A stretch of 64,000 nucleotides of DNA from Mesoflavibacter sp. (GTDB lineage Bacteria; Pseudomonadota; Alphaproteobacteria; UBA8366; Aestuariispiraceae), in assembly GCA_017792345.1 (NCBI GenBank), contig CP051228.1:3254148-3318147 (forward strand), in the 5' to 3' direction. The notes beneath the pieces are model-generated. The model was given only the letters and a program-made list of their open reading frames with translations, ran no database searches and was not told where the DNA came from. The position numbers and the translations under genes were made by a program. Within the stretch, counting starts at the first letter, position 1. The number at the start of each line of letters is the position of its first letter. Positions 24,108-35,749 of the stretch are shown one piece after another.

Positions 24108-24189
24108 GTCATTCCCGCGCAGGCGGGAATCCAGGGCCGCCGGCAGGGATTTGCCCTAATCCCTGGATCCCCGCCTTCGCGGGGATGAC
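24108..24189. repeat. REPIN family I, copy 5
   Basis: Complete 82-bp element, both halves canonical. Confidence 0.85.
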
Positions 24190-24273
24190 GGTCTTTGAGT
24201 TAGGTAGGGGCGTGCCAACTGGGAGCGTTTTACCGGGACCGCTCATGCCAGCTCAATGAGTCGAAGAATGCTC

Positions 24274-24355
24274 GTCATTCCCGCGCAGGCGGGAATCCAG
24301 GGTCGCCGGCAGGGACTTGCCCTAATCCCTGGATCCCGGCTTTCGCCGGGATGAC
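24274..24355. repeat. REPIN family I, copy 6
   Basis: Complete 82-bp element; right half is the CCCGGC-TTTC-GCCGGG variant, showing compensatory changes on both stem sides. Confidence 0.85.
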
Positions 24356-24439
24356 GGTCTTTGAGTTAGGTAGGGGCGTGCCAACTGGGGCGCGTTTTAC
24401 CGGGACCGCTCATTCAAACTCAATGGTTCGATAATGCTC

Positions 24440-24521
24440 GTCATTCCCGCGCAGGCGGGAATCCAGGGCCGTCGGCAGGGACTTGCCCTAATCCCTGGAT
24501 CCCCGCCTTCGCGGGGATGAC
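24440..24521. repeat. REPIN family I, copy 7
   Basis: Complete 82-bp element, nearly identical to copy 5. Confidence 0.85.
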
Positions 24522-24604
24522 GGTCTTTGGGATAGGGAGGAGCGTGCCAACTGGGAGCGGATTACCGGGACCGCTCATGCCAGCTCAATGGTTCGAAAAT
24601 GCTC

Positions 24605-24634
24605 GTCATTCCCGCGTAGGCGGGAATCCAGGGG
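24605..24634. repeat. REPIN family I, copy 8 (half element)
   Basis: GTCATTCCCGCGTAGGCGGG and AATCCAGG, then a run of G; the inverse half is missing. It marks the right end of the array, about 40 bases from the acyltransferase stop. Confidence 0.75.
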
Positions 24635-24673
24635 GGGGGCCACTAACCGTCCTCCGCCCTAATCGCCTTTCGC

Positions 24674-25549
24674 TTAGCGGTCGTTGCTGCCCTGCAATTG
24701 GGCGAGGCCGTAGACATGGGCGCGCAGGGCGTCCATCAGGCTGTCCCTGTCGGTGCCCATGCGGCTCAAAGTTTCATAGCGCAGCGGTTCGCCGACGCAG
24801 ATATCCAATGGCCGGTTGAGTTGCCGGTTCACCGCGGTGACGATCATGGAAATGCGCAGGCGCATGCTGATCCGGCTGACCGCCTGGAACATGAACCCGT
24901 TCTGGCCCGGGAAGTAGAGCGGCAGGACGGTCGCCTTGGCGTCACGGATCAAACGGGCGGTAAAGCGCTTCCACGGCAAATCCTCCGCCGCGCCCAGTAC
25001 CTTCGGTGCGGTCGAGACTCCGCCGGCGGGGAAGATCACGATGGTCTCCCCCTCGGCCAGGGCTTTCAGCGCATCGCGCCGAAGCTGCAGATTCTTTTGC
25101 ATTGCCTCGCGCGTTTCCGAGAAATCGACAGGCAACAGATAGGGAACCGGTTCCGGCACGCGCAGCAGGGCTTCATGCACCAGAACCTTGAACGGCCGTC
25201 CCAGGCGCTCCGCCAAGGCGGCCGCTGCGACTCCGTCCATCAGGCCATAGGGATGATTGGCGATGATGATTCGCGGCTCGTCGGCGCGAAGATCGGGCGG
25301 CCAGGAACCGCCGTGGAGGCGAAGCTCCACCCCCAGCATCTCCAGGGCCGAACTCCAGAAGGGCGCGCCCTTGGCGTATTTCTCAACCCGCCAGCGCCGG
25401 TAGAGGCGCTCCAGTCTATGGGAGCCGGTCAGCCGCTCAATCGCCCGCACGGCCGCGCGCAGCGGCAATGGGTCGGATGGCAGGGCATAGCTGAGTTTCC
25501 CGATGGGGAGAAGGGGGCGAACGGAAGGGCTGTCCGCGATATCGGCCAT
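24674..25549 (-). CDS. Lysophospholipid/glycerol-phosphate acyltransferase-like protein (PlsC fold)
   Basis: A 291-residue membrane-associated acyltransferase. The catalytic HX4D motif is present in IIIANHPYGLMDGVAAAALA, followed by VLVHEALLRVPEPVPYLLPVDF, IVIFPAGGVSTAP (block III-like FPxG) and TVLPLYFPGQNGF (block IV). Such proteins acylate lysophosphatidate, ornithine lipids (OlsA-like) or hemolysin-type substrates; this one resembles the OlsB/OlsA-neighbour group only in general layout. No TM segment is strong. Stands alone, next to the REPIN array. Confidence 0.85.
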   Translation of the reverse strand: MADIADSPSVRPLLPIGKLSYALPSDPLPLRAAVRAIERLTGSHRLERLYRRWRVEKYAKGAPFWSSALEMLGVELRLHGGSWPPDLRADEPRIIIANHPYGLMDGVAAAALAERLGRPFKVLVHEALLRVPEPVPYLLPVDFSETREAMQKNLQLRRDALKALAEGETIVIFPAGGVSTAPKVLGAAEDLPWKRFTARLIRDAKATVLPLYFPGQNGFMFQAVSRISMRLRISMIVTAVNRQLNRPLDICVGEPLRYETLSRMGTDRDSLMDALRAHVYGLAQLQGSNDR

Positions 25550-25634
25550 GAACGATCTACTCCTGTCCTCACGGGGCCGAGGATATCAGGATAATGTTAC
25601 AGATCGTCGTTGCGGCATGTGTGCCGATGCGAAA

Positions 25635-25662
25635 CGGGCCGCAACCCGAAGGCTGCGGCCCG
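25635..25662 (-). terminator. Hairpin downstream of leuB
   Basis: Perfect 9-bp stem CGGGCCGCA/TGCGGCCCG, 27 bases past the leuB stop; on the minus strand it is followed by TTTCG, a weak U tract. Confidence 0.6.
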
Positions 25663-25688
25663 CTCGAAACTCACCGAGTGGCGAAAGA

Positions 25689-26801
25689 TCAGGCGGCCAG
25701 CTTGTCCAGCTCGGCGACCACCGCATCGCCCATCTGGCCGGTGGAAACCGCCTGGCAGCCGGGCGTCATGATATCCAGCGTGCGCTTGCCGGTATTCAGG
25801 ACCTCCTGTGCCGCCTTTTCGACCAGATCGGCGTCGTCGCCCAGATCGAAACTGTAACGCAGCGCCATGGCGAAGCTGAGCAGCATCGCCATTGGGTTGG
25901 CCTTGCCCTGACCGGCGATGTCGGGGGCGGAGCCATGCACCGGTTCGTAAAGCGCCTTGCGGCGGCCGGTGGCGTCGACGGCACCAAGCGACGCGGACGG
26001 CAGCATGCCCAGCGAGCCGGTCAGCATGGCGGCCACGTCGGACAGCAGGTCCCCGAACAGATTGTCGGTGACGATGACGTCGAACTGTTTCGGATTGCGG
26101 ACCAACTGCATGGCGCAATTGTCGGCCAGGACGTTGCTGAGTTCGATATCGTCATAACCGCCGGACTTGTGGACTTCGGCGACCGTCTGACGCCAGAAGA
26201 CCCCGGTCTTCATGACATTGGCCTTTTCCGACGAGGCGACCTTCTTGTTGCGCTTGCGGGCGAGATCGAAGGCGACTTCGGCGACCCGGACGATTTCGTC
26301 GCGGGTATAGGATTGGGTGTCGATGCAGCGCTCCTGACCTTCCCAGGTCTGCATGCCGCGCGGTTCGCCGAAATAGACCCCGGCGGTCAGCTCGCGCACG
26401 ATCATGATGTCCAGCCCGCGTACGACTTCGGGTTTCAGGGTGGAGGCATCCAGCAGCGCGTCGAAGGTGACCGCGGGCCGCAGGTTGGCGAACAGGTCCA
26501 TTTCCTTGCGCAGGCGCAGCAGGCCGGCCTCCGGCCGCGCGTCCCAACCCAGATTGTCGTATTGCGGACCGCCGACGGCGCCGAACAGGACGGCGTCCGC
26601 GTTCTGCGCCTTGTCCATGGCCGCGTCGGTCAAGGGGGTGCCATGGGCGTCATAGGCGGCACCGCCAACCAGATCTTCGGTGATGTCGAAAGTCACCGCC
26701 CGGCGCTTGTCCATCCAGTCAACGACCTTGCGGATCTCGTTGCAGACCTCGGGACCGATCCCGTCGCCGGGCAGCAGGAGAAGCGATTTGTTGGAAGCCA
26801 T
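25689..26801 (-). CDS. leuB: 3-Isopropylmalate dehydrogenase
   Basis: A 370-residue NAD-dependent enzyme of leucine biosynthesis, oxidatively decarboxylating 3-isopropylmalate. Motifs: [56 protein letters not shown], metal-binding [15 protein letters not shown] and [29 protein letters not shown], then [18 protein letters not shown]. The ATG at 26801 gives the canonical [20 protein letters not shown] terminus. It is the only leu gene here; leuCD are not in the window. Its spacing from ilvBN (6 kb) argues against one operon. Confidence 0.96.
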   Translation of the reverse strand: MASNKSLLLLPGDGIGPEVCNEIRKVVDWMDKRRAVTFDITEDLVGGAAYDAHGTPLTDAAMDKAQNADAVLFGAVGGPQYDNLGWDARPEAGLLRLRKEMDLFANLRPAVTFDALLDASTLKPEVVRGLDIMIVRELTAGVYFGEPRGMQTWEGQERCIDTQSYTRDEIVRVAEVAFDLARKRNKKVASSEKANVMKTGVFWRQTVAEVHKSGGYDDIELSNVLADNCAMQLVRNPKQFDVIVTDNLFGDLLSDVAAMLTGSLGMLPSASLGAVDATGRRKALYEPVHGSAPDIAGQGKANPMAMLLSFAMALRYSFDLGDDADLVEKAAQEVLNTGKRTLDIMTPGCQAVSTGQMGDAVVAELDKLAA

Positions 26802-26978
26802 GGCGGTACTCTCCCTCGATGTTCGTGATTTCCTTCCGCGCGGTTGTAGCGCCCTGAAAAGCCCTAGAAAAGCGCCTTGTCGGCAACGCGGCGTCGCAAG
26901 TCTTGCGAATTGCGGATTGTCCGAAGAAGCGGTTGGCAGGCAGAATGGCCAGACCGAGAGCTGCAGGGGTGTAGAACC

Positions 26979-27389
26979 ATGAACGCGCGACCAACCCATA
27001 CCGGCCGATGCCTATGCGGCGCGATCCGTTATGAAGTGCGGGGCGAGCTGGATCCCGTTCATATGTGCCATTGCGGCCAATGCCGCCGGCAAAGCGGCCA
27101 TATCACGGCCGCAACCGGGACGGTGCGGGACGCCTTCACTCTGTTCGATCCGGATGGCGCGATGGTCTGGTACCAATCGTCCGATTTTGCCAAGCGTGGC
27201 TTCTGCGGGCGCTGCGGATCGAACATGTTCTGGGACGATGGCGGGGCGGCGATGAGCATTAATGCTGGCAGCCTGGATTCGCCGACGGGGCTGCGGACGC
27301 ATTGCCACATCTTCGTGGACGATAAGGGCGATTATTACGAGATCGCGGATGGTCTGCCGCAATACGGCACGGTCCCGGAGCAGAGTTGA
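26979..27389 (+). CDS. GFA-family (glutathione-dependent formaldehyde-activating-like) zinc protein
   Basis: A 136-residue protein with the GFA zinc-binding pattern: [25 protein letters not shown] and [14 protein letters not shown] supply paired Cys for two zincs. GFA proteins share the fold of Gfa/CENP-V; most are not shown to act on formaldehyde. The chosen ATG 26979 follows directly after noncoding sequence upstream of divergent leuB. Followed closely by the GNAT gene, probably co-transcribed. Confidence 0.9.
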   Translation: MNARPTHTGRCLCGAIRYEVRGELDPVHMCHCGQCRRQSGHITAATGTVRDAFTLFDPDGAMVWYQSSDFAKRGFCGRCGSNMFWDDGGAAMSINAGSLDSPTGLRTHCHIFVDDKGDYYEIADGLPQYGTVPEQS

Positions 27390-27396
27390 TACTGAA

Positions 27397-27867
27397 TTGA
27401 CCGCGAACAAGGCGCTCGACGATCTTCGGATCGTCCCGGCCGACCGATCGGACGCGGATTCCGTGGCGGACCTCTATCTCGCGTCAAGGGCGGCCATGCT
27501 GCCGGATCTGCGGCGGGTGCACTCCGACACGGCCGTACGGCACTGGATTGCCACCTGCCTTCTTCCCGATACCGAAGTGTGGCTCGCCAAGTTGGGTGGG
27601 GAGGGGACGGCCGCGGGAATGCTGGCGCTCGATGGGAATTTCGTCGACCAACTCTATCTGGCCCCCGCCTGCTTCCGATACGGGATTGGCACGCGGTTGG
27701 TCGCTCACGCGAAGGCCCTAAGGCCGGAAGGCCTTTCCCTCTACTGCTTCAAGCGGAACGAGGCCGCGCGGCACTTCTATGAAAGGCAGGGATTTCGTTT
27801 GGCCCTCGAACGGGACGGCCGGTCGAATGAAGAGGGAGAGCCGGATTGTCTGTACCTTTGGCCCTGA
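27397..27867 (+). CDS. GNAT-family N-acetyltransferase
   Basis: A ~156-residue acetyl-CoA-dependent transferase. Visible: LRIVPADRSDADSVADLYLASRAA (alpha1), VWLAKLGGEGTAAGMLALDGNFVDQLYLAPACFRYGIGTRLVAHAKAL, where the AcCoA-binding QxxGxG/A-like loop reads RYGIGTRL, and LYCFKRNEAARHFYERQGFR (C-terminal beta5-alpha4). No ATG precedes the first strand, so TTG 27397 is the most probable start (8 bases after the previous stop). Substrate unknown. Confidence 0.85.
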   Translation: MTANKALDDLRIVPADRSDADSVADLYLASRAAMLPDLRRVHSDTAVRHWIATCLLPDTEVWLAKLGGEGTAAGMLALDGNFVDQLYLAPACFRYGIGTRLVAHAKALRPEGLSLYCFKRNEAARHFYERQGFRLALERDGRSNEEGEPDCLYLWP

Positions 27868-27884
27868 CGGCCGTCGCAGACCGG

Positions 27885-28187
27885 TCAGGCCTTTCTACGA
27901 CCCGGCCCGTTATCGTTCCGGACACCGATCCGGCGGTGCTCTCGTGGGGACACATCGTCTTCGATTGACGTATCGTCATGACTGATTGCGTCGTCCATGA
28001 TGCCCGCCAGGGACCGGGATAATCTCCCGACTTGTCCGATTTCCCGACCCAGAATCCCCATTTTCCGGTCGAAAGCCGTCAGGCGGGCTCGCAGAGCCTG
28101 CATCTGATGATCAAGATCCGATATCGTCCCGTTGAAGTCTTCATGGACCTCGCGCATACGTTCGATCGCCTCTGTAAGACTTTTCAT
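27885..28187 (-). CDS. Small coiled-coil protein of unknown function
   Basis: About 100 residues from ATG 28187. The first 70 residues show heptad spacing (LTEAIERMREVHEDFNGTISDLDHQMQALRARLTAFDRKMGILG) typical of a short coiled coil, followed by a charged disordered tail. No family is recognised. It is convergent with the GNAT gene; low evidence for function, moderate evidence for coding. Confidence 0.5.
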   Translation of the reverse strand: MKSLTEAIERMREVHEDFNGTISDLDHQMQALRARLTAFDRKMGILGREIGQVGRLSRSLAGIMDDAISHDDTSIEDDVSPREHRRIGVRNDNGPGRRKA

Positions 28188-28362
28188 GCGAGGGTTCCAG
28201 AGAACGATCTCATGATGGCTGCGCCTCAAGCTTCATTGATCCATAGTGTCATCGTGCGTTTATTTTCTACATGCGAGAAACTTAAAATGACGTAAAGCGG
28301 TACTAGGTCCGTCTATCAACGCCATCCGTCTGAATACCGAACAGATAAACGCAGGCTGGTCC

Positions 28363-28387
28363 TTTCAGTTCGATATACGAACTGAAA
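28363..28387. promoter_or_regulatory. Perfect operator-like palindrome before the LysE gene
   Basis: TTTCAGTTCG-ATATA-CGAACTGAAA, 10-bp arms with a 5-nt centre, located 73 bases before the LysE start. The GTTCG…CGAAC core resembles MarR/IclR-type sites; the cognate regulator is not adjacent. Confidence 0.65.
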
Positions 28388-28459
28388 TCAAATGGATCAT
28401 CCGGCAAGAATTACCGCCGTGCAGGGTCATTCTGCTGGGCGCTCACCAATGGAATCCTC

Positions 28460-29086
28460 ATGTTCGAGCCGCTTTCGCTTGCCCCACCGTTGATTTTCTT
28501 CGCGCTGAACGTCCTGACGCCGGGGCCGAATGTCCTGAACACGATCGGTACCGCCTTAGGGTCCGGCAGGGCTGCGGCCTATGGCTGCGCGGCGGCCTGC
28601 GCGGTAGGGGTGCTCGGATGGGCGGCGGCGGCACTGTTGGGGGCGGGGGCCCTGTTCGCGGCGGTTCCGGAACTGCGGGATGGGTTGACCGCAATCGGTG
28701 CCCTCGTCTTGATCTATTTCGCCTACCGCTATCTGCGTCGCGCCCTGGGCCGCAGCGATGCCGTTCAGCGCATTGACGGGGTCACGCCGCGCGGGGCGTT
28801 CAATCAGGCCCTTCTGGTCCTGGCGACCAACCCGAAGGCGCTGACGACCTGGATCGCGCTGCTGTCGATCTTTCCGCAGATTTCAGTGTCCTGGGTCAGC
28901 ATGGCAGCCTTTGGGTTGGGTTGCGCGGCCGTAGCAGGCGGTGGGCATGCGGTCTATGCGACGGTCTTCTCCACAAGCCACGCTGCGCGCATCTATGCCA
29001 AGGCGTCGCGGCCGGTGAACGGACTCGTCGGCGTCGGTTTCACGGTCTATGCGGTGAAACTCTTGGCGGGGGTGTTAGGCTACTGA
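28460..29086 (+). CDS. LysE/RhtB-family amino-acid exporter
   Basis: A 208-residue integral membrane protein with about six hydrophobic helices. The family signature is in LIFFALNVLTPGPNVLNTIGTALGSGRAAAYGCA, and NPKALTTWIALLSIFPQ matches the mid-protein NPK motif. Family members export lysine, threonine, homoserine or other amines. The strong palindrome upstream implies dedicated regulation. A second LysE-type exporter lies at 41608-42243. Confidence 0.92.
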   Translation: MFEPLSLAPPLIFFALNVLTPGPNVLNTIGTALGSGRAAAYGCAAACAVGVLGWAAAALLGAGALFAAVPELRDGLTAIGALVLIYFAYRYLRRALGRSDAVQRIDGVTPRGAFNQALLVLATNPKALTTWIALLSIFPQISVSWVSMAAFGLGCAAVAGGGHAVYATVFSTSHAARIYAKASRPVNGLVGVGFTVYAVKLLAGVLGY

Positions 29087-29149
29087 CAATCTGTTGGCAG
29101 CAGGTCGGATGCTAGTGTGCTGGTCCCGAAGCCATTCAACGAGGCCGCC

Positions 29150-29605
29150 ATGTCCCTTTCCGACTATTCCACCGATTCCGGCACGCTGGAAGCCGTCTGG
29201 ACACTTGAGATACAGACCCTGGCGGAGGATGTGGATCGCATCCTCGATGCGGTCATGACGGTGCATCCGTTGGGATACGGCCGCTACCGCCGCAATGCCA
29301 GCGTCACCGCAGCCGGCTACGAGACGTCGCAGCCCATGGCTGGTTCGACGACCGATACCCATGTCGGCTCGTTCACGCCGGGCGATACGGAAGCCTATCC
29401 GATGGTTGAGCTGAAGATATCGATCGAACGGAACCGGTCGGTGTTGGAAAAGGTAATGGCGGCGATCCTAAATGTTCACCACTACGAACAGCCGGTGATC
29501 TTCGTCCACGAGGCCTGGGCCAGTCGTGCCACCTACGATCCCAACCGGAACAACCCGCATCGCTGGTGGAACAACGGGCGCGGTCTGCCGGAACGGATCG
29601 ACTGA
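29150..29605 (+). CDS. Small protein with CutA/YqfO-like domain
   Basis: A 151-residue soluble protein. The central part (VELKISIERNRSVLEKVMAAILNVHHYEQPVIFVHEAWASRA) resembles the PII-like ferredoxin fold of CutA and of the YqfO/NIF3 insertion (consensus HPYEEP). N-terminal half also looks beta-alpha-beta (LEAVWTLEIQTLAEDVDRILDAVMTVHPLGYGRYRRN), suggesting an internal duplication of the fold. Start at 29150 preferred (MSLSDYSTDSG); ATG 29117 adds a short extension. Function unknown; metal or nucleotide sensing is possible. Confidence 0.7.
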   Translation: MSLSDYSTDSGTLEAVWTLEIQTLAEDVDRILDAVMTVHPLGYGRYRRNASVTAAGYETSQPMAGSTTDTHVGSFTPGDTEAYPMVELKISIERNRSVLEKVMAAILNVHHYEQPVIFVHEAWASRATYDPNRNNPHRWWNNGRGLPERID

Positions 29606-29644
29606 AAACGTTACCTTTCGTGCCTCTGATCAATCCGTTTGGAG

Positions 29645-30304
29645 TCAGCGTTTCAATTGCAACAGAAGCTTTTGCAGGGCCATGGCCACGAAATACCGTC
29701 GCTCGTCGGTCATATCCCCTCCAAAGGACACGAATTCCTTCCCTTCCAGACTGATGACGTCTTCCGTTCCCCGTCCCCAGAACCGACTCTTGTTTGAAGT
29801 GGTCACCCGCTTAACGTCCCGCCAGGAAAACCGACGGGTACGGCCGATCGGGCCGATGCCGGTAAAGACTTCCCCATCATATCCATTCGCCCTTACGCGC
29901 ACGGTCCCGATCAACGTCATCAGAGTCTTCCATCCCAGAAAGATTGATGCGACCAGAAAAGGTAGTCCGAAAATGTAAGTGAAGCTGAAGCCCTTGCCGG
30001 AGAGGAAGGGTGCGATGTAAAGGCCGCTCATCGAGAAACCGATCCATACAAACGAGAACGGCACTAATAATATGGCTTGGACACTTCGGGTCGTGGCGGT
30101 CAACTCGAATCCCATCGGCGACTTGGTGAACCATACGCCGTTCGGCGGATGGGCCAGATCGACTTCCGAATGAATGTCGGTATCCAAAGCGTCGCTTGCC
30201 TTGAAGACCGATCCGCACCGCGCACATTTGGCCAAATCGGCCGCGACATTGACGTCGCTTGTCGCGATGTCATGTTGGCATTTGATACATTTCAATGCGC
30301 TCAT
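29645..30304 (-). CDS. Zinc-ribbon plus two-TM membrane protein of unknown function
   Basis: A 219-residue protein. Residues 1-40 carry a zinc-ribbon pattern (LKCIKCQHDI…LAKCARCGSVF). Two hydrophobic segments follow (VQAILLVPFSFVWIGFSMSGLYIAPFL and FTYIFGLPFLVASIFLGWKTLMTLIG), then a beta-rich PH-like tail (VRVRANGYDGEVFTGIGPIGRTRRFSW…). Start at 30304 aligns the zinc ribbon at the N terminus. Similar zinc-ribbon/bPH-like membrane proteins occur widely without assigned function. Confidence 0.75.
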   Translation of the reverse strand: MSALKCIKCQHDIATSDVNVAADLAKCARCGSVFKASDALDTDIHSEVDLAHPPNGVWFTKSPMGFELTATTRSVQAILLVPFSFVWIGFSMSGLYIAPFLSGKGFSFTYIFGLPFLVASIFLGWKTLMTLIGTVRVRANGYDGEVFTGIGPIGRTRRFSWRDVKRVTTSNKSRFWGRGTEDVISLEGKEFVSFGGDMTDERRYFVAMALQKLLLQLKR

Positions 30305-30381
30305 GCCCGATCCCCTTGCCCCAACCAGAACCGGCATACAGTTCAGGAACGCATCCTGCAATCACCAGGGTGCCCTTAGAC

Positions 30382-31251
30382 CTAGAGTACAGCCTTCAGC
30401 CGCGCGATATGCTCCGCGCCGATGCCGCAGCAGCCGCCGATGATACCGGCGCCGGCCGCTTTCCAGGCGCGGGCGAAATCGGCGTAGAGATCGGGGGTCA
30501 GTTCCCGGCGAATGTCGCTGATGCCCTCATTGGCGGCGGTTTCGTCCGTCTTCTGAATGAAGGCGTTGGCATAGACGCCGATGTCCCGATCTCCCGCCAG
30601 ACCCGCGGCCTGCCGCACGGCGGCCTCCATCACTTCCGGCTGCGAGCAATTGAACAGGACCGCCTCGACCGCCGCCGCTTTCGGATGGGTGTTCACCTGG
30701 GTCAGCCAGTCGCCGATCGTCTCGCCGGAGCGCAGAACCGGGACCGCATCGTCCAATGTGCAGGACAGCCAAACCGGCTTGCCATGCTTGGCGCAAAGCT
30801 CCAGCGCGGTCAGGCTCTCGTCGATGCAGGAGATCGTCTCGGCCAGGAACAGGTCGGCATGGGGCGCCTGCGGGTCGATCACATCCGGCCAAAGCTCGCG
30901 CGCGCCCGCCGGGTCGAACTTGTCGGGTTCGTAGGAGCCGAAAAGCGGCGGCACGGAGGCCGCGACACGGACCTTGCGGCCTGCCGCATCCGCCGCCTCC
31001 CGCGTCAGCCGGCCGGCCAGGTCGGCAAGCTTGCGTCCGTCACGCCGGAACTGCTCCTCGCCTAGATGGAAGGGCACCAGCGCATAGGCATTGGTCGTGA
31101 TGACATCTGCACCGGCCGCGACGAAGCGGTCATGGACCTGTCGCACGAAATGCGGCGCCTCGATCAGCGACAGCGCCGACCATTCCGGCTGTTCAAAGGG
31201 GGCGCCGAGGGCGATCAATTCACGGCTCATGCCGCCGTCCAGAACGATCAT
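30382..31251 (-). CDS. Homocysteine S-methyltransferase (MmuM/BHMT-like)
   Basis: A 289-residue Zn-dependent TIM-barrel enzyme methylating homocysteine to methionine from S-methylmethionine, SAM or betaine. Seen: VLDGGMSRELIALGAPF at the N terminus, ADVITTNAYALVPFHLG, FLAETISCIDESLTAL, and the zinc ligands Cys in VLFNCSQPEV and the Cys pair in IIGGCCGIGAEHIARL. The methyl donor cannot be chosen from sequence. Methionine synthesis links it to asd and thrB. Gene is monocistronic, upstream gap holds REP elements. Confidence 0.92.
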   Translation of the reverse strand: MIVLDGGMSRELIALGAPFEQPEWSALSLIEAPHFVRQVHDRFVAAGADVITTNAYALVPFHLGEEQFRRDGRKLADLAGRLTREAADAAGRKVRVAASVPPLFGSYEPDKFDPAGARELWPDVIDPQAPHADLFLAETISCIDESLTALELCAKHGKPVWLSCTLDDAVPVLRSGETIGDWLTQVNTHPKAAAVEAVLFNCSQPEVMEAAVRQAAGLAGDRDIGVYANAFIQKTDETAANEGISDIRRELTPDLYADFARAWKAAGAGIIGGCCGIGAEHIARLKAVL

Positions 31252-31741
31252 GGGAACAATCCGCTTCTATGGCTGGAGGGATACCAATGGGTATTGATAA
31301 CCGCCGCCTCGTCGCCGTGAAAGCCGGAAGCTCGGAGGGGATGGGCAGGGCCGTGCCCGTAGCCCTGGATTCCCGCCTCCGCGGGAATGACGGGGAGGGG
31401 AAATCTCAAGATACCGTCCCCATTCGTCATCCCCGCGAAGGCGGGGATCCAGGGAATGGGGCAGGGCCGGTGCCGAGGGACTCCGCAGTCTTTCCGCAGT
31501 TCACCCTCGCGAAGGCGGGAAAGACGGCGTAGGGCGATCTCTATTGATCGTGTTCCTTCGGTCGCGGGACACGCCTCTTGTTCGACGACGTGGGGCGCCG
31601 ACCAATTCTGCGTCATGTTCTGGGGACATGGCCGGTTTTCTGGTTTTGCGGTCGACCGATAGGGTTAGATGCTTAGACTGACCGCCATGCTGCGTTGATC
31701 CCGGCCCAGCGGGCCAAGCGGATAGCTGAAGAGGGTGGGCG
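31252..31741. other. 490-nt gap with two REP elements; no gene seen
   Basis: Contains one REP (31364-31391) and a second, inverted one (31426-31452), separated by 34 nt so that together they form a divergent REPIN-like pair. Remaining sequence shows no recognisable RNA or protein-coding feature. Confidence 0.7.
31364..31452. repeat. REP pair, family I, opposite arrangement
   Basis: CCTGGATTCCCGCC-TCCG-CGGGAATGAC at 31364-31391 and GTCATCCCCGCG-AAGG-CGGGGATCCAGG at 31426-31452. Here the ATGAC/GTCAT ends face each other, the reverse of the standard REPIN order. Confidence 0.75.
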
Positions 31742-32623
31742 ATGTTTGAAGACCTGCAACGCAAATATCTCGCGGATCGCCAATTGCGGGAGGAAGCCAC
31801 ACAGAACTGGATCCGGGGAAGTATCGACAATCTGACCCGCAGCGACTTGATCAGCGACCCTGCGCTCAGGCGCGAGATCCGCGCGAAAAACGCGTGGAGC
31901 CCGCATCGTACCGATCCGGAGCAGATGCTTCCCTCGGCGGCTCAGTTGGCGCTTGCTCCAGCCGTAGCACTGATTCTGGAGACGGCGGCGATCGGTAGCG
32001 TTCAGTGGAACGTGCCGGACTATGCGGATATCATGCGCCGTGGGGTCCGGGAACTGCGCACCCAGGACTGGTTCCTGGCATCCGTCGACGAGCGCGATAT
32101 CGCGGTGCGGGCGATTGCAACGCAAAACGCTTTCGGTCGCGCCGATCATGTTGGCGTCCACAACGAAGAAATGTTCGCCAAGACCCAGGAGACGCACAGC
32201 AATGCCGTGCACGCCCTAAAGCGTGCGGAGGAGCCGGGCTCTGGTACGACTGTTACCGTCCTTACGCATGTCGCCCTGGGCGAGGCGCTGCTCTATATCC
32301 GGTCGGACAGCGAGCGTGTGCGCGCCAGTGTCCGGCATTTCAACGTTGCCTTGCTTCTACCGGACCGCCAGACGAGAATCGGCGCCGCCATCGCCGACAT
32401 GGACGCCTTCCGAACCCTTTACAAGGATACCCATTACGCCAGCGAACAGCGGGCGATCGGCCGGCTTGTGCATGGCGAGACGCGGTTCCAGATGCGGGAT
32501 GGGACCCGGTCACATGTCTCGGCACTGATTGCCGGCGCCAGTGGGCTGGCGGACTGCGCCAAGGGCGGCCTGACGCTCTATCCTGCCCAGATCATGGCCA
32601 GCATAGAAATCCGGTCAATGTAA
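31742..32623 (+). CDS. Protein of unknown function, 293 aa
   Basis: No recognisable family. Residues 1-75 are helical and charged (FEDLQRKYLADRQLREEATQNWIRGSIDNL). A hydrophobic stretch AQLALAPAVALILETAAIG is near residue 68-86. The rest is soluble, with HALKRAEEPGSGTTVTVLTHVALGEALLYIRSDSERVR and RLVHGETRFQMRDGTRSHVSALIAGASGLADC. The segment VTVLTHVALGEALL…MRDGTRSHVSALIAG hints at a periplasmic-like or nucleotidyl fold but no motif is convincing. Codon use matches neighbours, so it is likely a real gene. Convergent with gcvP across a strong hairpin. Confidence 0.78.
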   Translation: MFEDLQRKYLADRQLREEATQNWIRGSIDNLTRSDLISDPALRREIRAKNAWSPHRTDPEQMLPSAAQLALAPAVALILETAAIGSVQWNVPDYADIMRRGVRELRTQDWFLASVDERDIAVRAIATQNAFGRADHVGVHNEEMFAKTQETHSNAVHALKRAEEPGSGTTVTVLTHVALGEALLYIRSDSERVRASVRHFNVALLLPDRQTRIGAAIADMDAFRTLYKDTHYASEQRAIGRLVHGETRFQMRDGTRSHVSALIAGASGLADCAKGGLTLYPAQIMASIEIRSM

Positions 32624-32637
32624 CACGCTCGCGTTAC

Positions 32638-32674
32638 ATACGCCCCGAAGGGGACCGAATCCTCCGGGGCGTAT
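32638..32674. terminator. Bidirectional hairpin between orphan gene and gcvP
   Basis: Perfect 9-bp stem ATACGCCCC/GGGGCGTAT around a 19-nt loop, between convergent stops at 32623 and 32696. No long T tract. Confidence 0.6.
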
Positions 32675-32695
32675 GGGCGCGGTTTGCGGCCGTCT

Positions 32696-35632
<2,937 letters not shown>

Positions 35633-35749
35633 TGCGCTGTTTCCTCTATTACGCTGTCTTCCCGCGAACGGCATTGCCGCCGCGGAACCGCCTCACGCGT
35701 TGCCGGGGCGGGGCGCAAGGGCCGGATGGCCGCGCCCCGCCGGGACCGG

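Larger units (their letters stand above)
23903..24673. repeat. REPIN tandem array, ~166-bp period
   Basis: A 771-nt stretch without genes. It has four full 82-bp REPINs, each followed by a conserved ~84-nt spacer that starts GGTCTTTG or similar and contains GGCGTGCCAACTGGGAGCG and ACCGGGACCGCTCAT, then a truncated fifth. Spacer landmarks CGTGCC at 24046, 24211, 24377 and 24543 give periods of 165, 166 and 166 bp. The same spacer type lies between REPINs 1 and 2 at 19827-19909. Confidence 0.88.

Noticed and set aside
23942-24634. CRISPR array
   Set aside because: The repeats are palindromic, 166 bp apart and the spacers are conserved rather than unique; no cas genes.
26802-26978. leuB leader peptide
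   Set aside because: Short frames upstream contain no leucine codon run.
31501-31830. Minus-strand frame overlapping the orphan gene start
   Set aside because: No ribosome site or motif; overlaps a better plus-strand gene.
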